DNA from: Jaapia argillacea MUCL 33604
Lineage: Eukaryota > Basidiomycota > Agaricomycetes > Jaapiales > Jaapiaceae
DNA length: 64,000 nucleotides
Reading direction: 5' to 3'
Assembly: GCA_000697665.1 (NCBI GenBank)
Contig: KL197741.1
Span: forward strand, 186,001 to 250,000
The notes beneath the pieces were generated by a model, which was not told where the DNA came from, made no database searches, and was given only the letters and a program-made list of their open reading frames with translations. Shown piece after piece: positions 43,560 through 54,456 of this stretch. Position 1 is the stretch's first letter. Every line of letters begins with the position of its first letter. A program made the position numbers and the translations under genes.

Positions 43560-45771
43560 GTTGTTTTTTGCCCGATTTCTATCGTGGAACCTCGTAGTGG
43601 AATCAATGGACAAGTAGAGACTGAATTTCATTGGATCTTCTGTATTTGCTGGTAGTTTGAATGTGATATAGCATACATGGCGCCCTATCATTCCCCAACA
43701 TCTGTGAACCTCTCAACAGCTATACCCTTATGCCATCCATCCCACCTATCAGCAGGTCCAACAGGCAGCTTACACAAACAGAGAATCCAGTAGTCCCTGT
43801 AGACAATAAGGTATTACAAACTACTTCCCTATGCACCAACAGGCTTCACTCCCAAAATCTAAATCATTGCCAATCCTCCCTGATCTCCAGGCTACAGAGT
43901 TCAGGATTGGGTTTTGGCAATAAATGTGAAACAATACGAGTGGAGGGATATTGTAATGCGGTGAAGTAACAAAGGTGTGCAAAGGGAGGGATAGAGCACG
44001 GTGTAAACAGAGTCGTAGGGCATGATGCGAACAGATGGGTAAGCAGTGAAGTATTCAAAGGGAATGCTGTGGCTTTGCTCGACCTGGATTGAATGAATGG
44101 GTATCTTGGAACCAGCCTGTCACCCCACCCAGGCCATCTGACATGACCATAACCTGCACCGGCTTGAACAGACGCCTGGCCAAAATCAGTGAGCATGATT
44201 TCATACATCAGAACCTCTCTGATTCCCTCATTGACCTGAATCCCAAATAAGCGCAACTCGACTTCACACCAGAGGCCCAAAAATCTTGCCTATCCAGTCC
44301 AAGTGTGATGCCTGGGATTAGGGTGTTGATGGTACATATATTGCGATGTAAATCAGGGATGGTCGGCAAGGTTGAAGGAGCGACAGGTGGTTGTGTGGGC
44401 GATGGGATAAGTGTGGTGAGGTGTACTGAATTATAGGTATTGTTCCGATAGAGAAATCAGCTGATCTCAAAATGGAGGGGAGGTGGTTCATGACGTACAT
44501 GGGTTTGGAGGGTGACTGATTGTGTTTTGTGATGAGTTTGGATGTAGGATATAGAACCAGTATGTGTCATGCGATTGGAATTGGAACAGGTATATTGGAT
44601 TAGTAGTCATTGAGTGATTCTTGTGCTTTGATCTGAGAAACAACATTCAATAAGTACGAAATTGGACAGATGGTGACAGGACATATGGGTTGATCTGCAA
44701 GATCATCAACAAACATCTAACACCCAGCATCAAACACTCCAGCATTCCTCACCCACCCACTTCATAGCCCTAACTGTAGTTTTGCAGCTACCATGGCCTC
44801 TCTCTCCCAAAGAATGTTAATCTCCAGCACCCCAAACCAGCTCTATTGTGCTACTTCCCTTGCACCCTCCAACTGTATCATAGTCTTGGTGATTGAGTTC
44901 AGATGGGAAACCTTAGTTGTGAAGTGAGATAAGACTAATTGCGTGGATCTGTGGTGGACAACCTGATGGTCATGTTCAGAAGTCGATGTGAAATGTGTGG
45001 TGGTATGAATTGAGTGCTTCAATACCAGATTGACTGAGATTAAAAAGGAGGGGCAGGATCACGCCACATGAGGGTTCAGAATTGTATCCCAGTCAGAGAC
45101 GCACATCGAGGTTAGATGCTGGTGACCAAGGGCATGTATGTGTTACACAATGGGAAACAGGACATGTATATTGATATTGGTGTCGGAGAGCAACACTTGT
45201 GCTAAGATCAGAGAGTAAATTTCCTTTGATAGGTATGAGATATAATGGATATTGGAGAGGAAGGGGACGTACAATTGATTTTGGGGTTGTCAGCAAAGAC
45301 TCAGCAAAGACCTAACACCCAGCATGACAAAGATTCTAACATCCCTCACCCAGCCACTCCATAGCCCCGGTACTGTTTGCCACCTCAATAGCCTCTCACC
45401 CAACAAATGAATATCAAATGCAGGCCTGATCCACCATAATCCACATCCTCCACGTCCTCGGCCAGTGCATAACAACCTCCCTCATCTCGAGAGGTTAGTG
45501 ATTGAGGTAAGAGGAGGACACCAATTGTGAAACAAAAATTGGGAGGTCGGGCCTATGAATTTGTGTCATTCTATTGTACGGATTTTGATGACAGTGCATA
45601 TTGACATGTTTGAATAGATAACAGCCCTAGGCTAGCAACTTTGCGAACAGGATTCCATCATCTCCAATGAGAGGATGTTTGAGTTGGGCAATGCTCCTGG
45701 AGTGCAAAGAGCTTGAGTGAGGACAGTACTGAGTACTGAGACTGGGCATTGGAGTCGGCTAGGGTTGTATG
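43560..45771 (+). repeat. R repeat, copy 5, left part (blocks a and b), strongly CpG-decayed
   Basis: Matches copy 4: CTTCACTCCCAAAATCTAAA (43847) with CTTCACTCCCAAAATCCAAA (27548), then the b block from 44895 with GATTGAGTTCAGATGGGAAA. Many CpGs of copy 4 are TG or CA here, for example TGTGTTACACAATGGGAAAC where copy 4 has TGCGTTCCGCGATTGGAAAT. It is interrupted by E1 at 45771 and resumes at 62593. Confidence 0.8.
45767..45771. repeat. Target site duplication of E1, left (GTATG)
   Basis: GTATG precedes the 5' LTR and recurs directly after the 3' LTR at 62593-62597. R copy 5 reads on across the site. Confidence 0.95.
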
Positions 45772-46205
45772 TGTTACAACTCTGTATACCCATTTCATTT
45801 TTCGTTATCTTATCTTATCTTGGACCCCTTATCTCATCTTATCATGCCTCGCTACAGACTCATCCTATTTATATTGTGTTGTACTATTATTAACTTCGCT
45901 TCTCGATCTATACCTCATTTGGCAGGCTACCAATTCTCTGAACCTTCCATTCCCTTCTCTATGTTTCTATCATGTTCTCTTCCATTCCTTGGACGCTATT
46001 CTTAACTCCTTCCATACCCTTCTACTATGTTCTACCACCCTGGCTCTAGTATATAAGGCGCCCTCACTCTCCTGTATTCCTTAAGCTTGTCCACTTGAAT
46101 AATACAGCTCTTTAGCCGTATCCTTCAACTGGTTCGCTCTTGCTCATCATCCTCTACAGCCTCAAAGTCGTAGCCTGAGTACTAGTCGCTAAAGCACTCC
46201 TAACA
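45772..46205 (+). repeat. E1 5' LTR
   Basis: It starts TGTTACAACTCTG and ends CACTCCTAACA. The core promoter has TATATAAG at 46050-46057. About 35 bp downstream is GCTTGTCCA (46085-46093), the likely 5' end of the RNA, complementary to the primer site after the LTR. Confidence 0.95.
46050..46093 (+). promoter_or_regulatory. E1 core promoter and predicted RNA 5' end
   Basis: A TATA box (TATATAAGG) is followed by CCTGTATTC and then GCTTGTCCACTTG. The same layout is found in the E2 and E3 LTRs (TATATATAC, CCTGTATTCGCTA, ATCTTGTTCACTTTG), suggesting conserved start-site architecture. Confidence 0.6.
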
Positions 46206-46207
46206 CT

Positions 46208-46216
46208 TGGACAAGC
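46208..46216 (+). promoter_or_regulatory. E1 primer binding site, predicted self-priming
   Basis: Two bases after the LTR, TGGACAAGC is the exact reverse complement of GCTTGTCCA in the LTR. In Tf1-type elements the 5' end of the mRNA folds back onto this site to prime reverse transcription. E3 shows the same pairing with a compensating base change. Confidence 0.65.
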
Positions 46217-48654
46217 ACACCCTACTCACCCTACGACACCGACACAGTCAGGATCTGTGACCTCATCCACCCTGGAACCCTATTGTGTTGTCATAACCAA
46301 CAAACCCCGCCCTAGTATCGTCGATACCCTCGACATTCGACCCCTGTTCCTAGTATAATGCAGTGCCAACAACACATTCAACCCCTTCCCAATGCAACAC
46401 CGCGACTACGACCAGTTCCTGTTTGTTAAACGACGAGTAACCCACGCCTTATACCCAGTTGGCAACCCCAACCTAAAAGCCCCTATCCAACTACTCCCTG
46501 TTGCCACTCGTTACCCTACCCCACCTTCCCCCCCACACAAAAAAGTCAAACAACGATCTAAACTCACCCACATCCTTATCCTGCTCAAAGCACTCATCAA
46601 ATATCAAACCTGGCAGAAGTACAGATCCACATTGATGCTTTCCTAAGTGCATTTCTGCTTGTCACCCAGGAACTTGACCAACTTTACCACCAGCTCAACA
46701 TTGTCAGCGCTGACCTCATCACCCTACGTGCACGAATCAACAGCATCATTGAACGAGTACGTCAACAAGCGGAAGAAGTAGAACTACTCCGCCGACAACA
46801 CATTGAACTAGTTCCACCACCCACGTGCACTCGCCAAGATTGATCCCAACAGATACTCCGCCTACTCCACTCACCCCTTACCTGCCAAAACACACACACC
46901 CACCTTCGACAAACTCAATGATAACTACAACGATAATTACAAAAACAGATTCCACTACAACAATTCCCGACAGCTATTCTTCTTTGATCGAACACCCTTC
47001 ATTGTTCAAGAAAATGAAGGACGAACCTTTGCCCCATTTGGGAACCCCAATCAGTTCCCATTCAACCCCAGCCTACCCACCTTCAAGGAATACATCCACA
47101 CACACCTGGAAGTACTATCACCGAACTTCTCCACACCCCAACCCCCCCAATCACTGACGTTCACCAGTCCAGTATCACCTCCGGTCGCCACCCCTGCCCC
47201 GCTTGTTGCATCCTCATCCACTCCACCCCCATGGGCTAACCCCCATCAAAGAGTCTCTCAAGGAGAAACCCCTCGACCTAAACCCCTGTCATGACAACCC
47301 AGTAGACAGTCCGTCCATAGTGACCAAGGACTACAAGAACTACATGAGGCTGTGTCTAGATCTACTTCTAGAGCATCTTACCAAGCCCCAGAAGAATCGG
47401 ACGACGACCACTCAACCACTGAGGAAGAAGCAGAAACTCAACCTGCCCCCATCACCAAAGAACCCAAAGATTCACACTCCCCAACACAGGACCCTCCTAC
47501 TGGGCAAATCAATACTGAAGAAACCACCCCCATCCCCATCGATACAGAACCCCCCCCGATCCACCCAACTACCCTGTACCTCCTCCAAACCCACAACCCC
47601 AGATCCCACCTGTTCCGCCGCCACCTCCACCACCTCTGCCACCCCCACCATCGGGACCCCCACCCATCAACATCATGGCCAGCGCCACTAACAAAGGACC
47701 CAAACTTGCCCCACTGTCAGTCTTTACCAGCGATCGCCCATGAACTGACAAATTTGTTCAAGAAGTTAAACTTAACATCGGAGCCAATCCAGATGACTTC
47801 AAGAACAAATGGGCCAAGATCGCCTACACTCTTTCTTTCATGAAAGACGGCACTGCAGGTTCCTGGGCTATGAAATACATTGAGGATTACGAGAAAACTA
47901 CCGGTCCATATACCAAAGCAGATGGAAGCAAGGACACATGGGAAGAGTTCATTGCTCATGTCAAGGACGCGTTCAAGGAATTGGACAAAGGAGGAACTGC
48001 AAGGATGCAAATCCAGAATCTACAACAAGGAAGATCTTCCATCGACGACTACGTCGCCAAATTCGAGGATTTGGCTCGCTATACCAAATTTAACAATGCC
48101 ACCCTACTTGAATACTTCAAGAAAGGACTCAATTGGGACATCCTCCATGCCATCATTCATCTTCCCACTCCCCCATCCAATTACGCCAACTTTAAAGCCG
48201 CCGCCATCCAAGAAGACCTCCTTCGACAACAAGCCACAGCCAAGAAATCCTGGAGTTTTCGTTCAGCTAAACCCATATACCCTGACGACCCCACCCCCAG
48301 ATACTGACAGCCCTATCAATCGGAAGGCATCCCCATGGACATCGACACTGCTTGGTTTGGAAGAAACTGACGAACCAGACAATTCCGACGTCTGGACAAT
48401 CAGGAACAGAAGAAGTTAAGGGACACCAATGCATGCTTCTACTGCCGCAAACCCAGACACTTCTCCCACGATTGCCCAGACAAACGAAAGAAACCCTTCA
48501 AGAAATGCTTCCAAGCTAGGGCCGTTGAAGTAGGAGAAGAAAGAGAAGAAGAACCGAGAGATGTGGGAAAAGAGATCAAGAATCTCTTACAAGATATGGC
48601 AGAGGACAATAGATGGGAAGTAGTACAAATGGTCAGGGAAGAGTTTGCTAAATT

Positions 48655-48661
48655 GGGTTTT
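48655..48661 (+). promoter_or_regulatory. E1 -1 frameshift site GGGTTTT
   Basis: The gag codons read TTG GGT TTT TAA. G GGT TTT fits the X XXY YYZ slippery rule, and the -1 frame continues into pol (GFLNHLLPVANEKVK). The identical heptamer sits before the gag stop of E3. Confidence 0.65.
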
Positions 48662-50449
48662 TAAATCACCTTCTGCCTGTGGCAAATGAGAAGGTTAAAT
48701 GAGATTCCTTTAATTGATACCAAGTCTTGGATACCCCTGAATTATTATCTATTTCCACCTTAAAGGATTCAGGAACTCCATCCTTATGTATCCAAATCGA
48801 ACTTATCGGAAGGAATCGAACCACCACCACCGAAGCCTTAGTCGACAGCAGGGCCACCGGAAATCTAATCAGTTATGAATACGCTGTCAAAAAACAAATG
48901 AACCTCCAGAAACTACCAACCCGAATCCCTGTCCATAACTTCGACGACGTGGAAAGGTGAACAGAGAAATTCGCTACTACGTCGAGTTAGGAGTCTGAAT
49001 TCATGGACAGGAAGAAGGAACCCACACAGAAAACAACTGATTCTACGTCACCAACATAGGAAAAGAAAATGTCATCCTCGGAAGCAATTGGCTGCTAGAA
49101 CACAACCCCAAAATAGACTGGCAAACTTACACACTCAGTCTCAGTCGATGCCCAGACACATGCCAGATCCAACAAGGACCCATCTCCACGCAAGCCAAAC
49201 CTGTCCCAAAGGCCCAAAACCATGACACGGAGCCTGTCATAATCGAGAAAACTAAGACCAAAACATGAAAGTCCAGGAAGCAGGGGGCACTCCCCTCAGA
49301 CTTATGGACTACAGACAAAACCATGAATCCAGACCAGGAAATACGACCCTGGACATACCAAGGCATCAAAGTACACCACGCCCTAATGGGAAACCCATTA
49401 CCTGAAGACGACAAAGAACCCGATGAAGATGAACATCCTATCATCATTGCAGCAAGGGCCCATGGGAACAAATCCATCAAACTAGTGGAGAAAGCTGCCC
49501 AGGGACAAAAGGAGAAAACATTGGAAGAGATGGTACCTAGGGAATATTGGAAATACAAGAGAGTCTTTGAGAAGAAAGCATCAGAACGCTTCCCAATAGA
49601 ACACCCTTGGGATCATGCAATAGAGTTGAAAGAAGGATGGAAACCAATCAATTGTAAAACTTACCCCCTATCCCCGTCGGAACAAAAAGAACTTGATGCC
49701 TTCCTGGAAGAACAACTAGGAAAAAAGTACATCAGACCATCGAAGTCTCAGCTATCGTCACCATTCTTCTTCATAAAAAAGAAGGATAGTAAACTCCAAC
49801 CAACGCAGGATTACCAGTACCTCAATTCAATGACGGTCAAAAATACCTATCCGATACCCCTCATTTCCGAGCTCATCGATAAACTAAAAGGAGCCAAGAT
49901 CTACTCCAAATTAGACCTATGATGGGGATATAACAACATGAGGATCAAAGAAGGGGACGAATGGAAGGCAGCCTTCAAGACTAACCGAGGACTATACAAA
50001 CCACGAGTTATGTTCTTCAGATTAACCAACTCACTGGCAACCTTCCAAACAATGATGAACGAGCTATTCAAAGACCTGATTGATGAAGGACATGTCATAG
50101 TATATTTGGACGACATCCTGATCTTCACCCACGATATGACCAAACATTGGCAAATACTCCACCAAGTAATGAAGATCCTAGAGGAAAACGACCTTTTCCT
50201 AAAACTGGAGAAATGCATGTTTGAAGTCCCCAAGATCGAATACCTAGGATTAATGGTCTCCCATAACCTCGTAGAGATGGACCCGGTTAAAGTCGCCGGG
50301 ATTATGGAATGGCCCAAACCCAAGAAAGTCAAAGAAGTTCAATCCTTCCTAGGGTTCTGCAATTTCTACTGGTGGTTCATTTGCAACTTCTCAAAGATTG
50401 CCAAACCACTATTCGAGTTGACAAAAAAGGAGCATGAATGGAACTGGAC
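48661..50449 (+). pseudogene. pol: E1 pol, first part: protease and reverse transcriptase
   Basis: The protease has EALVDSRATGNLI where the active site DSG is DSR (Gly to Arg, GGG to AGG after a C, so a CpG change). A one-base frame change sits near 48957. The reverse transcriptase runs from about 49600 with [17 protein letters not shown], a TGA, WGYNNMRIKEGDEW, YLDDILIFTHD and VQSFLGFCNFYWWF. TGA stops are at 48700, 48715, 48996, 49038, 49266 and 49920. Several conserved arginines are Q or W ([17 protein letters not shown]). The part ends where E2 is inserted inside the WNWT codons. Confidence 0.85.
50445..50449. repeat. Target site duplication of E2, left (TGGAC)
   Basis: TGGAC recurs at 58378-58382. 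Removing E2 and one TGGAC changes the frame from phase 0 to phase 1 exactly as needed to continue E1 pol. Confidence 0.95.
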
Positions 50450-50499
50450 TGTTACGAACCATGCCTCAGTAAGACTATTTTTACTTTTCTTTACTTTAC

Positions 50500-50504
50500 T
50501 TCAC
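50500..50504. repeat. Target site duplication of E3, left (TTCAC)
   Basis: TTCAC recurs at 57467-57471 on the other side of E3, within the E2 LTR. Confidence 0.95.
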
Positions 50505-51179
50505 TGTTAAGATCGTTACTTCAACGAAGTATATGATGAAAGACTTGATACTTCTCTGATGATACCTAGGCTACAGTCACAGAGTAGAATGATGAGAGGA
50601 TGAGAGACTATCAGAGGTTTCCAGACAGATGATCAGACAGGGACTAAGTTGGAACAATGTGAATAGAGATAACGATCTATATTGACAAAGTGAACAAGAT
50701 GGGGAATACTAGCGAATACAGGGAAGTATATATACTAAGATGAAGCACAGTCCGTAGTCCATAGTAGCGATGAGTAAGACAGTAGTAAGACAGTAGTAAG
50801 CATGAGTCAAGGTGAGTCAGAAGGATAGGAGTCTGTAGTTAGGGGTCTGTAGTCCATAGTCCACAGTCAATGATCTGATACATGAGTCTGAGACCTAGGG
50901 GTCTGTAGTCCATGGCCCGGGTCATACAGGAAGGTGGAGTATTTGAGGTAACAGGAGGTCAGAGTGTCGATGGTTGAGTGTGAATGAGGGATGATGCACT
51001 AGAAGTCGGATGTGCAGGAACGAGGGTGTGTTTGAAGGGATATGTACCCGTCCCTTGTGTGCAGGAGGAATAGAGTTGTAGTGCTTGATGATCCATATAT
51101 GGAAGGATCAGATATCCGCGAGGAGTGTCGAATAACAAAGAAAAATGAAAATAGGCATAGTGAGGTGTGATTCTTAACA
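50505..51179 (-). repeat. E3 3' LTR (left copy)
   Basis: In plus orientation it runs from TGTTAAGATCGTTAC to GATTCTTAACA. Ends are inverted (TGTTAAGA/TCTTAACA). Same length as the right copy. Confidence 0.95.
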
Positions 51180-51192
51180 CTATCCCCTTTCT
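51180..51192 (-). promoter_or_regulatory. E3 polypurine tract
   Basis: On the minus strand AGAAAGGGGATAG directly precedes the 3' LTR. E1 has AGAAGAGGGGATAG in the same place. It is the expected plus-strand primer. Confidence 0.8.
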
Positions 51193-51605
51193 AGATAAGT
51201 GTTTTTCCATAAACACTAGGGATGTCTCTAGAGATTTCAGAGGTTGAGATGACTGATAAACTTGATGATTTGTGTATGGAACACAGGATGGACCATCTAC
51301 TCCAGTAGATTGAACTGGAGCTAGTGTGATAGATGTTTGTCGAAGCTGTTGTCATCTTCTTTTGTGAGAAGACCTGTAAGGTGGGAGTGAAGTGGTGGAT
51401 GGAATGAGGATGTCAGTTTTTATCGAGAAAACCTGTAAAATGATTTCTTGAACCAAGTACTTCGAGTGCCGAATGTTGATCAGAGACTGAAGTCTGATAT
51501 CGAAGTATTGAGAGCGTGAAGTTGGATGTAGTCCAGAGGTCGGGAACGAGTATTTTGGTGGGATACGGAGGAAGAACCCATGCCGGAGGGTCAGAATTGA
51601 ATGAT

Positions 51606-53340
51606 CTAATAGGAATGTCCTAAATAACTTGACATCTCCTGCAGAAGTTGTTCGTTTGGATCGTCGGCCAGAATAAAGTTTTGTTCGATTTGTAGATGAG
51701 TCCAAGTTTCTTCTGGGATCTTGAGTGCCACTATCATGATGGATGGAGGTTTGGGTGCGGTGGGGTTTTTCTTGTGGAATTCTTCGATGTATTCTTGTGA
51801 ATTCCTAAGGTTCCCAAGTATTGTCGGAGTCAGGATATCCTTTCCATTTGACCAAATATCTGACGTTCTTTTTGGTCTTTTGATTTGTGTACTTGGATGT
51901 GATGATTTCTTCAACTGCAAATTCCTCTTCCACTTCTACTAGATCTGGGAGTGGTCGTTCGAAGTTGGGTCCGTGAGCGTCGGTCTTGATGTAAGGTGTG
52001 AGGAGTCCTGCATGGAATACTGGATGAATGCGCCACTTCTTGGGTAACAGAAGTCGAAGTGCACCTGGACTGATGATTTTCTCGATTTTGAAGGGTCCAT
52101 GTCATTTAGGTGAGAGTTTGGCAGAAGGATATTCTGTTTTGACGTTCTTTCCTTCTAACCACACAAAGTCTCCCTCTTTGAATTCGGGTCCCTTCTCCCC
52201 ATATTTATTGTGTTGAGCTTTCATAGCTTCTGCTGCAATGTGTAGGCAGGCATTGGCTTCTTCTCTAGCTCTCTTGAGTTCTTCCAAACGTAGATCGGCT
52301 TGGGGTATGTTTGGTGCAGATCGGAGTGACGGTACAGTTTTGGCTTCAAAGCCATGCATGAGTTCAAATGGGGTTTTCTTCGTCATGGAATGCACTCTTG
52401 TATTGTGCATGAGTTCTGCAATTGGCAAGAGTGACAGCCAATTGCTCTGATTCCGATTGCAGTATGCACAAAGGAATATCTCTAGTTCTTGATTGACTTG
52501 TTCTGTCCCTCCATCGGTTGCCAGATGAAAACTTGTGCTGAGGGCTGCTCGAATACCAAATCGATCGAATAATGTTTGGAGGACTGCTGATGTGAACTGA
52601 GGTCCTCGATCCAATATAATTTTGTCTGGAAATCCATAGCGTCGAAATGCATTGTTTCCTAGAACTTCTGCTGTTCCGTCGGCATCGATAGTTTTGATGC
52701 ATGGCGTGATAATAACTGTCTTGGTGGATTTATCTGTGCAGATGTGGATAGCGTCATATCCATTGGCTTCTGGTAATCCTGTGATGAAGTCATTCGAGAC
52801 TGTTCTGAAGGGTCGTTCAGGAATTTCTGTTGGATGGAGCAGTTCAGAGGTTGGAGATGTATTTGGCTTGATGGATTGGCATGTGGTGCATCCATCAACA
52901 TAATCTCATATGAAGACAGACATTCCTGGCCACCAGTAGTCTCTTTGAACAATCTCCAATGTCTTGTATCTCCCTGGATGTCCTCTAATCGGAGGGTCGT
53001 GACATGATTTGACCACTTCGCGTTGTAGATCGTGATTTTTTGGAACATAGGTCTTTCCTCAAAAGAGGATTAATGCGTCTTCTAGGTTCCATTCTTCAAG
53101 TCCTTTGCTAAGCGATCGTGGTCCTTGATTTTTGATGATTTTTAATGTGGCTGCGACCGTATCATCAAATTCCATGCTCTGTTGAATTTTCTTTCGCAGT
53201 GTATTGTCCCCTAAGATAGTTGTGATTTCTTTGGTAGGGTTTGTGGACGAGATGTCGGTGGTGGTGTGAAGCATAATTGATCTGACTTGCATCCTAATTT
53301 GCTTGGTGACTGAGGGGACTCCTGTATTTGCTACCCCTCA
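51606..53340 (-). pseudogene. pol: E3 pol, integrase and chromodomain part
   Basis: It starts downstream of the TGA at 53338. The zinc-binding part is HDPPIRGHPGRYKTLEIVQR with DYVDGCTTCQ. The core has NDFITGLPE (first Asp), ILDRGPQFTS (second Asp) and DGGTEQVNQELE (Glu). Then come the GKNVKTEYPSAKLSPK and IHPVFHAGLL motifs and a chromodomain start (VEEIITSKYT, YLVKWKGYPDSDNTWE in another frame). TGA codons at 53059, 52906 and 52102 replace arginines seen in E1 or expected. A small deletion near 51818 removes part of the chromodomain helix and shifts the frame. It would insert cDNA into the genome, with the chromodomain choosing chromatin. Confidence 0.88.
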
Positions 53341-54456
53341 ACTGGTTGGACATATGCAGAATAATGCTTTGGCGTTGATGGAAGGTGAAAAAGGTGCCGA
53401 TGAAGATTGGAAAAGTTGGGGTCCTAAAAGGATTTGATCTTTATTGTCGGTTTCTACCCCCTCCTTATGGTTGAATCGTCTCGAGAGACCATCAGATTTG
53501 TTTTTCTTTCCGGGCTTGTGGACTAGCTGGAAGTTGAACCGAGTGAGGAATTGAGCCCATCGAGCCTGTTGTCGACTGAGTTTTTGGGCTGTCGTGAAAT
53601 ATTCCAAATTTCGGTGGTCAGTATAAATCGTGATTTCTTGACTGCATCCTTCCAAATAATGTCGCCATGTATTGAGAGCTCGGATGACTGCTAGTAGCTC
53701 TTTGTCGTAGATGTCGTAGTTTCGCTCTGCATCTGACAGAGACTTCAAAATATAAGCAACTGGATGATATTTCCCATCATCCTCCAGTTGTGTCAGAACT
53801 GCCCCTGTTGCGTAGTCGGAAGCATCACATTCGATCTGGAATTTCTTGGTGGGGTCTGGCATGACGAGAGTCAGTGACGAGGTGAATGCGACTTTGAGTG
53901 CTTCGAAGGCTGATTGGCACTGGTCTGTCCAATTCCATGAGTGATCTTTTTTCGTGAGTTCGAATAGCAGTCGTGCTATTTTGGAAAAGTCGCGAATGAA
54001 ACATCGGTAAAAATTGCAGAAGCCTATAAAAGATTGAACCTCTTTGATGGTTCGAGGAATAGGCCATTCGGTAATGCCAGCAACTTTGACTGGATCCATT
54101 TCGACGAGATTGTGAGAAACCACCAATCCAAGATATTCGATCTTAGATGTCTCAAAGGTGCATTTCTCTGGTTTGAGGAACAAATCATTTTTCTCCAGAA
54201 TGTGCATGACTTCATGCAGGATTTTCCAATGTTCCTCCAAAGTTTTCGTGAAGATGAGGATATCGTCCAAATAAACGACAACTACCCCACAGTCGATGAG
54301 GTCTTTGAATAGTTCGTTCATCATGGTTTGGAAGGTAGCGGGCGAGTTGGTGAGTCCGAAGAACATGACCATGGGTTCGAATAACCCTTGACTAGTCTTG
54401 AATGCGGCCTTCCATTGATCTCCATCTTTGATTCGAACATTATTATATCCCCATCA
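53338..54456 (-). pseudogene. pol: E3 pol, middle: RT end and RNase H
   Basis: After the TGA at 54454 the frame stays open to the TGA at 53338. It has VMFFGLTNSPATF, VVYLDDILIFTKT, the thumb, then RNase H with IECDASDYATGAVLTQ, YDIYDKELLAVI, YTDHRNLEYF and SRQQARWAQFLTRFNF, ending HKPGKKNKSDGLSRR. All RNase H and RT catalytic residues visible here are intact. The block is the best-preserved part of E3. Confidence 0.9.

Larger units (their letters stand above)
46206..48664 (+). pseudogene. gag: E1 gag, broken
   Basis: The pieces follow in order but in changing frames. A coiled-coil-like part comes first (LDQLYHQLNIVSADLITLRA, from 46646), then an acidic, proline-rich linker (46905-47560). The Retrotrans_gag core (SWAMKYIEDYEK, WEEFIAHVKDAF, LEYFKKGLNWDI, 47762-48290) follows, and a CCHC knuckle CFYCRKPRHFSHDC near 48436-48478. 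TGA stops interrupt at 47292, 47741, 48305 and 48368. One frame change lies in a run of eight C (about 47550). The natural end is TAA at 48662, directly after GGGTTTT. The N-terminal start was not resolved. Confidence 0.8.

Noticed and set aside
46208-46222. E1 sequence TGGACAAGCACACC as a tRNA primer binding site
   Set aside because: E3 has TGAAC at the same place, which does not pair with a CCA end, while both elements pair exactly with their own LTR. Self-priming explains both.
47203-47843. Two overlapping proline-rich ORFs as separate genes
   Set aside because: They are shifted pieces of E1 gag around a C-run. The frames join to the capsid core and knuckle.
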